Source: an uncultured Prevotella sp.
GTDB lineage: Bacteria; Bacteroidota; Bacteroidia; Bacteroidales; Bacteroidaceae
Direction: 5' to 3'
Assembly (NCBI GenBank): GCA_900553285.1
Contig: USCX01000018.1
Location: 1 to 17,133, forward strand
Length of the DNA: 17,133 nucleotides
Part shown: piece after piece, positions 8,715 to 15,333 of the stretch
How the letters are laid out: the number at the start of each line of letters is the position of its first letter
Position numbering within the stretch: position 1 is the stretch's first letter
The notes under the pieces: generated by a model
What the model saw: only the letters and a program-made list of their open reading frames with translations
The model's database searches: none
What the model was told of the DNA's origin: nothing
Translations under genes and position numbers: made by a program

Positions 8715-8760
8715 GCGGCGTGTGTCCTTTTCGTGGGCTTGCGGGGCACGGCGACAGAAA

Positions 8761-8802
8761 AACCTTCCGCCGTGACAGACGATTCTGTCACGGCGGAAGG
8801 TT
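8761..8802 (-). terminator. Rho-independent terminator of the exported-protein gene
   Basis: A perfect 19-base-pair stem (8761-8779 with 8784-8802, core CCGCCGTGACAGA) closes on a CGAT loop. On the minus strand the stem is followed by a run of five T, as expected for an intrinsic terminator of the gene ending at 8927. It lies 124 bases beyond that stop. It also insulates the sufC promoter, about 50 bases further on, from read-through. The plus-strand side has no T run, so it works in one direction. I see no gene in the remaining 8803-8926 stretch. Confidence 0.85.
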
Positions 8803-8926
8803 CGCCTGGCAGGCAGCCTGTGTGAAGGCTTGTGCCGGACGCTTGCTTTGGGATGGTAGTGGCGGGGATTGTCGCTCCCCGGGTATGAAGGCAGGGGGTA
8901 AAAAAGCCGTGTGGCCTTGTGGCAGG

Positions 8927-9418
8927 TCATATTTTCAGACCGACGGAAACACCCACTTGCTGGTTGGTCAATTTGAACATGAAGAGCGTTATCCCTTTCG
9001 TGTATGCTATGCCGACACCTGCCGCTCCGTAGTATGTCAGTACGCGTTTGGCTCCGCTCGGGCGCTGGCTGTAATAGAGGCGTTCGCGCTGGGTAAGTCC
9101 CAGCATGGGGATGAGATGAATCTGTCGGACGGGAAACGCATATCCCACGTCGAAATGGTAGAAACGATAACTGTCTGTCAGGCCTAATGTGCCTTGATAG
9201 GGCCTGTTGGAAGGGGCTGCGAAATTTGTGGAAAAGTCGGCGTAGACATTGTACCCCATGATGAAAAAATTGGCCTCGCTGCGGGTTGACTCACCTGCGG
9301 TCCGGAGGGCACAGTTATAACCGGCACCGAAGGCGAAACGTATGTTCCGTGGGCCGAATTGTGCGCTGGCGTGCAAGCATGCTGTAGCCATGATGAGGAT
9401 GAGGATGGTTCTGGGCAT
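8927..9418 (-). CDS. Small exported protein, probably beta-barrel-like, function unknown
   Basis: A 163-residue protein I cannot name. The first 19 residues form a signal peptide: a short basic start, a hydrophobic stretch (ILILIMATACL) and an ASA cleavage site before QF. The mature part is rich in alternating aromatic and small residues (FAFGAGYNC, FYHFDVGYAF, YYGAAGVGIAY) and ends in VGVSVGLKI, a pattern of antiparallel outer-membrane strands. At about 144 mature residues it could form a small barrel of perhaps eight strands. A lipoprotein is less likely because the residues before Cys14 do not form a good lipobox. It has a candidate -7 promoter upstream and a strong terminator downstream, so it is probably transcribed alone. 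Confidence 0.75.
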   Translation of the reverse strand: MPRTILILIMATACLHASAQFGPRNIRFAFGAGYNCALRTAGESTRSEANFFIMGYNVYADFSTNFAAPSNRPYQGTLGLTDSYRFYHFDVGYAFPVRQIHLIPMLGLTQRERLYYSQRPSGAKRVLTYYGAAGVGIAYTKGITLFMFKLTNQQVGVSVGLKI

Positions 9419-9462
9419 AGTGTCGTTTTTTATTTGTGCAAAGGGAGCAATGACCCTGTCAG

Positions 9463-9470
9463 CAAATATA
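9463..9470 (-). promoter_or_regulatory. Candidate -7 element for the exported-protein gene
   Basis: TATATTTG on the minus strand fits TAnnTTTG and lies 44 bases upstream of the ATG at 9418. No TTTG is found at the expected -33 position, where the bases read CCTG. The rest of the gap up to the tRNA terminator (9471-9647) holds no credible gene. It has two small inverted repeats, CGGCCGG/CCGGCCG (9539-9558) and CGTATG/CATACG (9615-9635), of no clear function. Confidence 0.4.
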
Positions 9471-9647
9471 GCGTTTTCTTCTGGAACGGTCAGGGTTTCA
9501 GCCGTTGTTTTGTTGCCGGATCATGTTGTGCAAGTTGACGGCCGGGACCGTCCGGCCGCTTTTCCCGCCGGACTGTTCGGAGTGTTTGGTGTGTGGCGAA
9601 TAGGAATGGAATGACGTATGTTTCAGTCTCATACGGATAAAATAAAA

Positions 9648-9685
9648 GTTCACGGGGAGAGATTTAGAAATCTCTCCCCGTGAAC
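9648..9685 (-). terminator. Rho-independent terminator of the tRNA gene
   Basis: GTTCACGGGGAGAGATTT (9648-9665) is perfectly complementary to AAATCTCTCCCCGTGAAC (9668-9685), a stem of at least 16 base pairs with a small loop. On the minus strand it is followed by TTTTATTTTA. It begins eight bases after the tRNA 3' end, so the tRNA is transcribed alone and ended here. Confidence 0.88.
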
Positions 9686-9693
9686 AAGGTGTG

Positions 9694-9767
9694 TGGACCA
9701 GCCAGGGCTTGAACCTGGGACCTCCAGATTATGAGTCTGTTGCTCTAACCAACTGAGCTACAAGTCC
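9694..9767 (-). tRNA. tRNA with anticodon CAT (elongator Met, or Ile2)
   Basis: The minus strand folds as a 74-base tRNA: acceptor GGACTTG with CTGGTCC, discriminator A, D-stem GCTC/GAGC, anticodon loop CTCATAA (anticodon complement at 9731-9733), five-base variable loop AGGTC, T-stem CCAGG/CCTGG with loop TTCAAGC. No CCA is encoded, as is usual in Bacteroidota. It is not the initiator, because position 1-72 is a G-C pair and the anticodon stem lacks three G-C pairs. CAT can mean elongator Met or the lysidine-modified Ile tRNA that reads ATA; Met is my preference, but the sequence alone does not settle it. Positions 6-67 (T-T) and 27-43 (A-G) do not pair. Confidence 0.93.
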
Positions 9768-9768
9768 G

Positions 9769-9790
9769 ATTCCGGCAGCGCTGCTGGAAT
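9769..9790 (-). repeat. Palindrome filling the tRNA leader
   Basis: The stretch from ATTCCGGCAGC to GCTGCTGGAAT is a 22-base palindrome with one G-T mismatch. It spans almost exactly the bases between the predicted transcription start and the tRNA 5' end. It may fold in the precursor RNA next to the RNase P site, or it may be a DNA-binding palindrome at the start site. Neither role is shown by the sequence. Confidence 0.5.
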
Positions 9791-9796
9791 TATGTG

Positions 9797-9828
9797 CAAA
9801 AGTAAGGCTTTTTGTCGAAACGGGCAAA
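9797..9828 (-). promoter_or_regulatory. Promoter of the tRNA gene
   Basis: This is the best promoter in the window. On the minus strand TTTG (9828-9825) is followed after 20 bases by TACTTTTG (9804-9797), a full match to the Bacteroidota -33/-7 pair. Transcription would start near 9790, leaving a leader of about 22 bases before the tRNA 5' end at 9767. Confidence 0.8.
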
Positions 9829-9899
9829 TTCTTGTTTGAAAAAATGTGCTCGTTTTTCTTCTTACAGCCTTATTTGTTTGTGGTTGCGCCTTTGGGCGT

Positions 9900-10349
9900 T
9901 TAGGCGAGCAATTGCTTGACGGCAGCTGAGATGGTTTTGCCGTCGGCCCGGCCGGCCAGTTCTTTTGAGGCCGTACCCATAACCTTGCCCATGTCTTTGG
10001 GGCCATTGGCACCGACGCGTGCGATGATTTCGCGTAGTGCTGTTTCGAGTTCTTCGGCTGACAGGGGTTGGGGCAGGTAGGCCTCGATGGCATGAGCCTG
10101 TGCCAGTTCTTCTTCGGCCAAGTCAGGGCGTCCTTGGTTGGTGAAGATGTCGGCAGCGTCTTTGCCTTGTTTGACCATTTTGGCGAGGATCTTGATGGCT
10201 TCGTTGTCAGGGAGGGTATCGTTGGCGCCTGGGGCGGTCTTGGCTTCGATAAAGAGTTTCTTTGCGTTGCGTAAGGCTTCCAGTCTTACTTTGTCTTTTG
10301 CCTTCATGGCAGCCACGATGTCTTTGCTGATTTGTTCGAAAAGTGTCAT
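9900..10349 (-). CDS. GatB/YqeY-domain protein
   Basis: A 149-residue, mostly helical protein of the YqeY family. The family shares the C-terminal helical domain of the tRNA amidotransferase subunit GatB; its own cellular role is unproven. Supporting segments are the start MTLFEQISKDIVAAMKAKDK, the central VKQGKDAADIF-x-GRPDLAEEELAQ, then AYLPQPLSAEEL and the glycine-rich KDMGKVMGTASKELAGRADGK near the end, all typical of YqeY. The frame is open to an ATG at 10382 that overlaps ftsZ, but family proteins begin at MTLFEQI, so I start at 10349, leaving 29 bases after ftsZ. It is the last gene of the murG-to-ftsZ run and is probably cotranscribed. Confidence 0.9.
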   Translation of the reverse strand: MTLFEQISKDIVAAMKAKDKVRLEALRNAKKLFIEAKTAPGANDTLPDNEAIKILAKMVKQGKDAADIFTNQGRPDLAEEELAQAHAIEAYLPQPLSAEELETALREIIARVGANGPKDMGKVMGTASKELAGRADGKTISAAVKQLLA

Positions 10350-10378
10350 ATTGTTTGTTCGTTTTTTGGGGTGGCGTT

Positions 10379-11716
10379 TCAATCGAAAGTAATGGCCTTC
10401 ATGTCCTGCGGGTTGCTGTCATTGGTTTCGTGTTGTTCTTCTTCACCGCGTGCTTTGAGGTCGATGCTTTTTATCATTTCGGGGGTGCGCTTGTAGGTGG
10501 GGTCGGTTTCTACCATGGCGATAATGTCATCATTGTCGATGCTTTCAGCCGTGAATCGGTAGACGTTGTGCGAATGGCGCAGCCGTTTTTTTGCGCTTTC
10601 ATTGTTATAGAAGTGGTCGCGTAGTTCGGCTTTGTGGCGTTCTTCTTCCGCTCTGCGGTTTTCCTCCTCTTCGTTGTGTTGTTCAATTTTTGTCTCCATG
10701 CCGGGCAGGTTTTCGATGCCGAAACCTGACGCGAGAATGGTGACTTTCACTTTGTTGCCCAAGGTGGGGTCGGCAGCCAGACCGAATTTCGAGCGGTAGC
10801 CTTTCTTGATTTTTCCCATGAACTCGTGCACTTCATCCATCTCGCCCATTTGCAGGGTTCCCTTTTCTTCGTTGTCGCTGCACGTGATACAGAGCAGGAG
10901 GCGCTTGGCTGCGTAAATGTCGTTGTTGTTGAGAAGGGGGGAATGGAGGGCGTTTTCGATGGCTTTGGTGACACGTTTTTCGCCTTCGCCGTAGCCTGTC
11001 GAGATGATGGCCACGCCTCCGTCTTTCAATGTGGTGAGCACGTCTTGGAAGTCGACGTTGATTATGCCGTTCGTCGTGATCAGTTCTGATATGCTGCGTG
11101 CGGCGACGGTCAGTGTGTCGTCGGCCTTGGCAAAGGCGTTCATGATGGTCAGGTCGGAGTAGATTTCGCGAAGCCGTTCGTTGTTGACTACGAGCAGGGC
11201 GTCTACTTCTTTTGAGATTTTCTCCACGCCGTCGAGGGCAAGGTCGATTTTCCATTGTCCTTCGAATACAAAGGGAATCGTGACGATGCCCACCGTCAGG
11301 ATGCCCATTTTGCGGGCTTCGCGGGCGATGATCGGCGCTGCGCCCGTGCCGGTCCCACCGCCCATGCCGGCGGTGATGAAGACCATTTGGGTGCCGTCAT
11401 CGAGCAGTTCGTGGATGTCTTCGAGCGACTCCTCTGCGTATTCGCTGGCTTTTTCAGGCTCGCCTCCGGCGCCGAGGCCGGGGCCCATCTGTAAGCGTGT
11501 GGGGATGGGCGAGTCGTCGAGTACTTGCTTGTCGGTGTTGCAAAGGGCAAAGCTCACGTCGTGGATGCCTTCTTTATACATGTGGTTGACGGCGTTACCG
11601 CCACCGCCACCCACTCCGATGACCTTGATGATAGTGGCAGATTTTCCCTTGGGGACGTCGAACTCTACGGCGTTTGACTGAGTGACAGACGGTTTATTGT
11701 CGATATGGTTGGGCAT
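10379..11716 (-). CDS. ftsZ: Cell division GTPase FtsZ
   Basis: The tubulin-like GTPase that forms the Z-ring and recruits the divisome at midcell. Of 445 residues, the core shows VIGVGGGGGNAVN (32-44), the tubulin signature GGGTGTG (119-125), NNERL (178-182) and the T7 synergy loop NVDFQDV (220-226) with both catalytic aspartates; the usual alanine before the second Asp is Gln. The core ends near 335, followed by an acidic and arginine-rich linker (341-380) and a tail. The tail has no recognisable [DE]IPxFLR peptide. It contains a segment at 386-411 (YRFTAESIDNDD, then PTYKRT) that may replace it. The gene lies 30 bases after ftsA, in the conserved ftsQ-ftsA-ftsZ order. Confidence 0.97.
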   Translation of the reverse strand: MPNHIDNKPSVTQSNAVEFDVPKGKSATIIKVIGVGGGGGNAVNHMYKEGIHDVSFALCNTDKQVLDDSPIPTRLQMGPGLGAGGEPEKASEYAEESLEDIHELLDDGTQMVFITAGMGGGTGTGAAPIIAREARKMGILTVGIVTIPFVFEGQWKIDLALDGVEKISKEVDALLVVNNERLREIYSDLTIMNAFAKADDTLTVAARSISELITTNGIINVDFQDVLTTLKDGGVAIISTGYGEGEKRVTKAIENALHSPLLNNNDIYAAKRLLLCITCSDNEEKGTLQMGEMDEVHEFMGKIKKGYRSKFGLAADPTLGNKVKVTILASGFGIENLPGMETKIEQHNEEEENRRAEEERHKAELRDHFYNNESAKKRLRHSHNVYRFTAESIDNDDIIAMVETDPTYKRTPEMIKSIDLKARGEEEQHETNDSNPQDMKAITFD

Positions 11717-11746
11717 GGCAAAAGGGTTTTGAGATTTTCGGGGTCG

Positions 11747-13204
11747 TTATTTGGAATTCTGGTCAAGGATATTCGGGTCCGTATCGTCGTTGACCATGGA
11801 GGTCAGGCGCTGCCATACTTTTGAAAGCCGGTCTTTGAATTTCGGACCGTCGTTTTGTTTTTTTGTCTTGGCCTTCTTGTCTTTTTTCTTGGGTTCTTCC
11901 TCTTCCTCCTCATTCGTTTCGTCGACCGTAGTCTGGGAGACTGTTGGGCGGTTGGCCACGTGGGCATTCAGGGGGGCGCCTGTTGTCGGTTTCTCCTTTC
12001 CGGCATGGTTGCTGAACAGGTCGTGCGAGGCGGTTTCCTCGACGTGCAGACCGCAGCAGTTTTCGGTGCCTTTGTCGACAAGGGCGATAATGGTATTGAT
12101 GTTGCCGAGCTTACTGCCGTCCATGCCTTGCGGAAAACGGACCGTGATAGGCAGGCTTTTGGCAAAGCGGAATTGTTCGAAGCTGGTGTGCTCGCGGAAG
12201 GCGCGTTCAAGGTTTCTTGTGGCTGCCACACCGCCTGTGATGATGATGCCGGCCAGCAACTTGTCTTTGGTGTAGCCGGAACGTTTGATTTGGAAGTCGA
12301 CGTTGATGATTATTTCTTCGATGCGCGCTTCGGTCAGTTCGAGGAATTTCAATTCGTCCTCGTTGCGTCCGTCGGAGAATGTGATGGTGCCCGGTTCTTC
12401 CGTTTCGGAGAATTCGGCATAGGCTGTTCCGTATTTCAATTTGAGCGTTTCGGCTTCGTCGTATTCCAATTGGAGCGTGGTGATATCCTTGGTGACATTG
12501 TTTCCCCCCAGCGGAATGACCGAAAGCTGCCGTAAGATGTTGTTTTTGTATATGGCTACGGTGGTCGTGTCGGCGCCCATGTCGACGAGGGCGCAGCCTG
12601 AGCGGCGTTCAGATTCCGAGAGGATGCTGTCGCCCAGTGCCAGGATGGATATGGTGTGCTTGGCGATGTTTACGCCGACCTGTTCGAAGCACTTGTCGAT
12701 ATTGCCGCACAGCGCGGGAGGGGCACAGACATTGAGGAAGTGGCCTTCGATGCTGTCAGTCAGCACGCCAATGGGGTCGATTTGCTGCTGGGTGCCTACC
12801 TTGTACTCCTGAGGAATGACTTCAAGGATTTCCTTGTTTCCCATAGGGGTGTTGATGTTGTTGTCCAACAGGCTGTCCACGATGGCGCGGGTCACGCTGG
12901 TTTGTGTGCCGAGCTGGCGTTGTACGGTGTGCGGTGAAGTCGTGAGTCCTTGGCCGCCAATGCCGACATATACTTGGCGTATGGGCTTGTTCAGGTCTTT
13001 GCTTAGCTTGTCGCAGATGTTCGCTAGGCATTGCCGGGTCTTGTCGATGTTGAATACTCGCCCTTTCCGGATGAAGCTGGACGACGGTTCTTGGGCCACG
13101 GCCAGCACCTGTATTCCTCCGTCGGGTTGTTTCCGTCCGGCGATGCCGGTGACTTTGGAGGACCCCAGTTCGATAGCTACAATGATGTTTTCGTCTGTTG
13201 CCAT
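11747..13204 (-). CDS. ftsA: Cell division protein FtsA (actin-like membrane tether)
   Basis: An actin-fold ATPase that ties FtsZ filaments to the inner membrane and activates septal wall synthesis. Of 485 residues, the phosphate-1 motif AIELGSSKVTGIAG is at 10-23, the SHS2/1C region follows near 80-165, phosphate-2 is ALVDMGADTTTVAIY (205-219), and the adenosine motif is ITGGVAATRNLE (322-333). After the core (to about 390) there is a long charged linker with an E6 run and a lysine-rich block (431-449). An amphipathic helix follows, starting at KFKDRLSKVWQRL (about 455-472), probably the membrane-targeting sequence. The linker makes the protein longer than E. coli FtsA (420). The gene sits 10 bases after ftsQ. 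Confidence 0.95.
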   Translation of the reverse strand: MATDENIIVAIELGSSKVTGIAGRKQPDGGIQVLAVAQEPSSSFIRKGRVFNIDKTRQCLANICDKLSKDLNKPIRQVYVGIGGQGLTTSPHTVQRQLGTQTSVTRAIVDSLLDNNINTPMGNKEILEVIPQEYKVGTQQQIDPIGVLTDSIEGHFLNVCAPPALCGNIDKCFEQVGVNIAKHTISILALGDSILSESERRSGCALVDMGADTTTVAIYKNNILRQLSVIPLGGNNVTKDITTLQLEYDEAETLKLKYGTAYAEFSETEEPGTITFSDGRNEDELKFLELTEARIEEIIINVDFQIKRSGYTKDKLLAGIIITGGVAATRNLERAFREHTSFEQFRFAKSLPITVRFPQGMDGSKLGNINTIIALVDKGTENCCGLHVEETASHDLFSNHAGKEKPTTGAPLNAHVANRPTVSQTTVDETNEEEEEEPKKKDKKAKTKKQNDGPKFKDRLSKVWQRLTSMVNDDTDPNILDQNSK

Positions 13205-13214
13205 ATACGTAGTG

Positions 13215-13943
13215 TTATTTTTTTGTACATATTATCTGGTTGTCGAACTCCGCGCTGATACGTGCGTATTTGTTCCACCCTACTGTGTTCATCGCTTTTT
13301 GGTAAAACGCTTTGAGGTGTTCCAGCTTTTTTTGCAGGTTTACCGGCTTGCCGAGAAACAGAATCTGGTCGCCGACACGCGGTGTAAGTGCGATGTTTCC
13401 TTGCGGGTCGATGTGGATTTGCTCTGTCTGGTTGTTCCAGAACGGGTCGTTCATGATGTGGCGGCCCAGCCGGAAGAGATGGCGTCGGGCATAATCGTGC
13501 GAGATGTGGCCTGTGGCGATAACGACGTCAGCGGCATACTTTACGTGAGGCATGATGTTTCCCGTATTGTCGAGGAAATAGTTGTCTCCGTTGTCTGCCA
13601 TCACGCGGACCACCGGCAGGCGCTGGCTGACGCTGATGTTCACGTCGCCGCCGGGGGCCTTGTAACAGATGACTTCTGCGATGAGCGGGTTTTTCAGTAA
13701 GTACTGCTGTATGGCTTCGCCGTTGATGTCGGCCATCGTTTTCCCGAGCGGATAGAGCTTGCCTTTTTTGAGTATCCGCCCGACTTCTTCGGCGTCGATG
13801 AAGCTGGCCTGGGCACTGTCCGCAATGAGGATATTGACGGCGTGGCAGACTTCTTTGCTGTTCGGTTTGTTGAAACGGGTGAAAGCAAAGACGAGGTAGA
13901 CAATCACCCCGAGCAGCAGCAGTAGCTTGATGAGGTTCTTCAT
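13215..13943 (-). CDS. ftsQ: Cell division protein FtsQ/DivIB
   Basis: A single-pass divisome protein that links the Z-ring to septal peptidoglycan synthesis through FtsB, FtsL and FtsWI. It has 242 residues. A membrane segment (about residues 4-22, LIKLLLLLGVIVYLVFAF) follows a two-lysine start, giving a short cytoplasmic N terminus. The periplasmic part has a POTRA-like stretch (about 45-110) ending in VNISVSQRLPVVRV, the usual FtsQ block. YFLDNTGNIMP then begins the beta domain. The N-terminal cytoplasmic region is much shorter than in E. coli. Its ATG overlaps the murC stop by four bases (ATGA). Assignment is supported by both sequence and position between murC and ftsA. Confidence 0.9.
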   Translation of the reverse strand: MKNLIKLLLLLGVIVYLVFAFTRFNKPNSKEVCHAVNILIADSAQASFIDAEEVGRILKKGKLYPLGKTMADINGEAIQQYLLKNPLIAEVICYKAPGGDVNISVSQRLPVVRVMADNGDNYFLDNTGNIMPHVKYAADVVIATGHISHDYARRHLFRLGRHIMNDPFWNNQTEQIHIDPQGNIALTPRVGDQILFLGKPVNLQKKLEHLKAFYQKAMNTVGWNKYARISAEFDNQIICTKK

Positions 13944-15328
13944 GCACGCAGTTCTTTGGCTTCGATGATGTCTTTCAGCTGAGTCATGTAGTTGTCCACG
14001 TCGCCGGCTCCGAGCACGACGATAACGTCGAAGTCCTCTCGCGACACGATGTCGGGGAGTTCCTCCTTGTGGCAGAGGCGTTTTCTGATGCCCGGACGGA
14101 GCTGGTCGTATATGAGGCGGCTCGTCACTCCTTCGATGGGCTGTTCGCGTGCGGGGTAAATGTCGAGGAGAATGACGTCGTCGAGCAATGAGAGGCTATC
14201 GGCGAATTCGTGGTAGAAGTCGCGTGTACGGGTATAAAGATGAGGCTGGAAGATGCCTGTCAGCCTCCGTCCGTCGAACACTTCGCGGAGCGACAGGATG
14301 CTTTGGCGGATTTCGGCCGGATGATGGGCGTAGTCGCTCAGCAGGACGTGGCGGTCGTTCTTTATCTTGAAGTCGAAGCGCCGCTCTACTCCGCTGTATG
14401 TCAGCATGCCGCGCCGGATTTCGTCGGGCGTGGCCCCCGCGATTTGAGCCAAGGCCATGGCGGCGATGCCGTTGTCGATGTTGATGCTCACGGGAACGCC
14501 CAGCTCAATATGGTCTATGCGGCCCAGGGGCGACACGAAATCGAACGTAATGCGGCCGCCGCCGATTTTCAGGTTTTCGGCGTGGAAGTCGCCTTCGGTG
14601 CGGCTGTAATCGAAGCAGCGGACGCCCGGCTGCGGGGCAGGGTGGAGTTCAAGGCCCCGGTGGCAGATGAGGACGCCGTCGGGACGGACAAGCGACGTAT
14701 AGTGGCGGAAACTTTCGAGATAGGCTTCCTTGGTGCCGTAGATGTCGAGGTGGTCGGCGTCGGTGGCGGTGATCACGGTGGCATAAGGAGTCAGGTGGTG
14801 AAAAGAGCGGTCGAACTCGTCGGCTTCGATGACGACGTAGGGACTTGTGTGGTCGACGAGATAGTTCGTCCCGTAGTTTTTCGTGATACCGCCGAGAAAG
14901 GCGTTGCAACCCACATGGCTCTCATGGAGAATGTGGGCCGTCATGGCCGTTGTGGTCGTTTTCCCGTGGGTGCCTGCCACGCAGAGCCCTTTCATGGAGC
15001 GGGTCAGCGTGCCGAGCACCTGGGCGCGTTTCTGCACGTCGAATCCTTGCGAGCGGAACCATGTCAGCTCGCGGTGGTCGGCCGGTATGGCCGGTGTGTA
15101 GACTACCAGCGTATGCTCGTGGTCGCGGCAGGCTTCGGGGATAGCCTCCGGGTCGTCTGTATAGTGGATGTTGGCCCCTTCTTCACGGAGTTTTTCGGTG
15201 AGGGGGGTGGGGGTGCGGTCGTAACCGCCCACGGGGATGTTTTTTGAGAGGAAATAGCGTTCGAGGGCGCTCATGCCGATGCCGCCGGCACCGACGAAGT
15301 ATGCGGATTGGATATCTTCGGCTTTCAT
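13940..15328 (-). CDS. murC: UDP-N-acetylmuramate--L-alanine ligase
   Basis: A cytosolic Mur ligase that uses ATP to add L-alanine to UDP-MurNAc, the first step of the peptidoglycan stem peptide. The 462 residues fit the family. Seen are the N-terminal nucleotide-binding FVGAGGIGMSALE (11-23), the ATP loop GTHGKTTT (119-126), EADEFDRSF (168-176) with the metal-binding glutamate, NIDNG (282-286), GVERRFD (312-318) and DYAHHP (331-336), then a C-terminal domain with FQPHLYTRT. GVERRFD and DYAHHP mark MurC rather than MurD, E or F; the related Mpl ligase is unlikely given the position between murG and ftsQ. Five bases separate it from murG. Confidence 0.96.
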   Translation of the reverse strand: MKAEDIQSAYFVGAGGIGMSALERYFLSKNIPVGGYDRTPTPLTEKLREEGANIHYTDDPEAIPEACRDHEHTLVVYTPAIPADHRELTWFRSQGFDVQKRAQVLGTLTRSMKGLCVAGTHGKTTTTAMTAHILHESHVGCNAFLGGITKNYGTNYLVDHTSPYVVIEADEFDRSFHHLTPYATVITATDADHLDIYGTKEAYLESFRHYTSLVRPDGVLICHRGLELHPAPQPGVRCFDYSRTEGDFHAENLKIGGGRITFDFVSPLGRIDHIELGVPVSINIDNGIAAMALAQIAGATPDEIRRGMLTYSGVERRFDFKIKNDRHVLLSDYAHHPAEIRQSILSLREVFDGRRLTGIFQPHLYTRTRDFYHEFADSLSLLDDVILLDIYPAREQPIEGVTSRLIYDQLRPGIRKRLCHKEELPDIVSREDFDVIVVLGAGDVDNYMTQLKDIIEAKELRA

Positions 15329-15333
15329 GAGGT

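Noticed and set aside
8635..8926. Possible sufB remnant upstream of sufC
   Set aside because: No frame in this gap shows SufB-like sequence; it is a promoter, a terminator and spacer.
10350..10382. Earlier ATG for the YqeY-domain gene, overlapping ftsZ
   Set aside because: Adds eleven charged residues not found in the family; MTLFEQI is the usual start.
12816..13700. 294-codon plus-strand frame across ftsQ and ftsA
   Set aside because: Antisense to two clear genes and spans their junction; no family resemblance.
14210..15247. 345-codon frame antisense to murC
   Set aside because: Shadow of murC, biased to G, A, V and D as expected from the complement of its codons; no domain visible.
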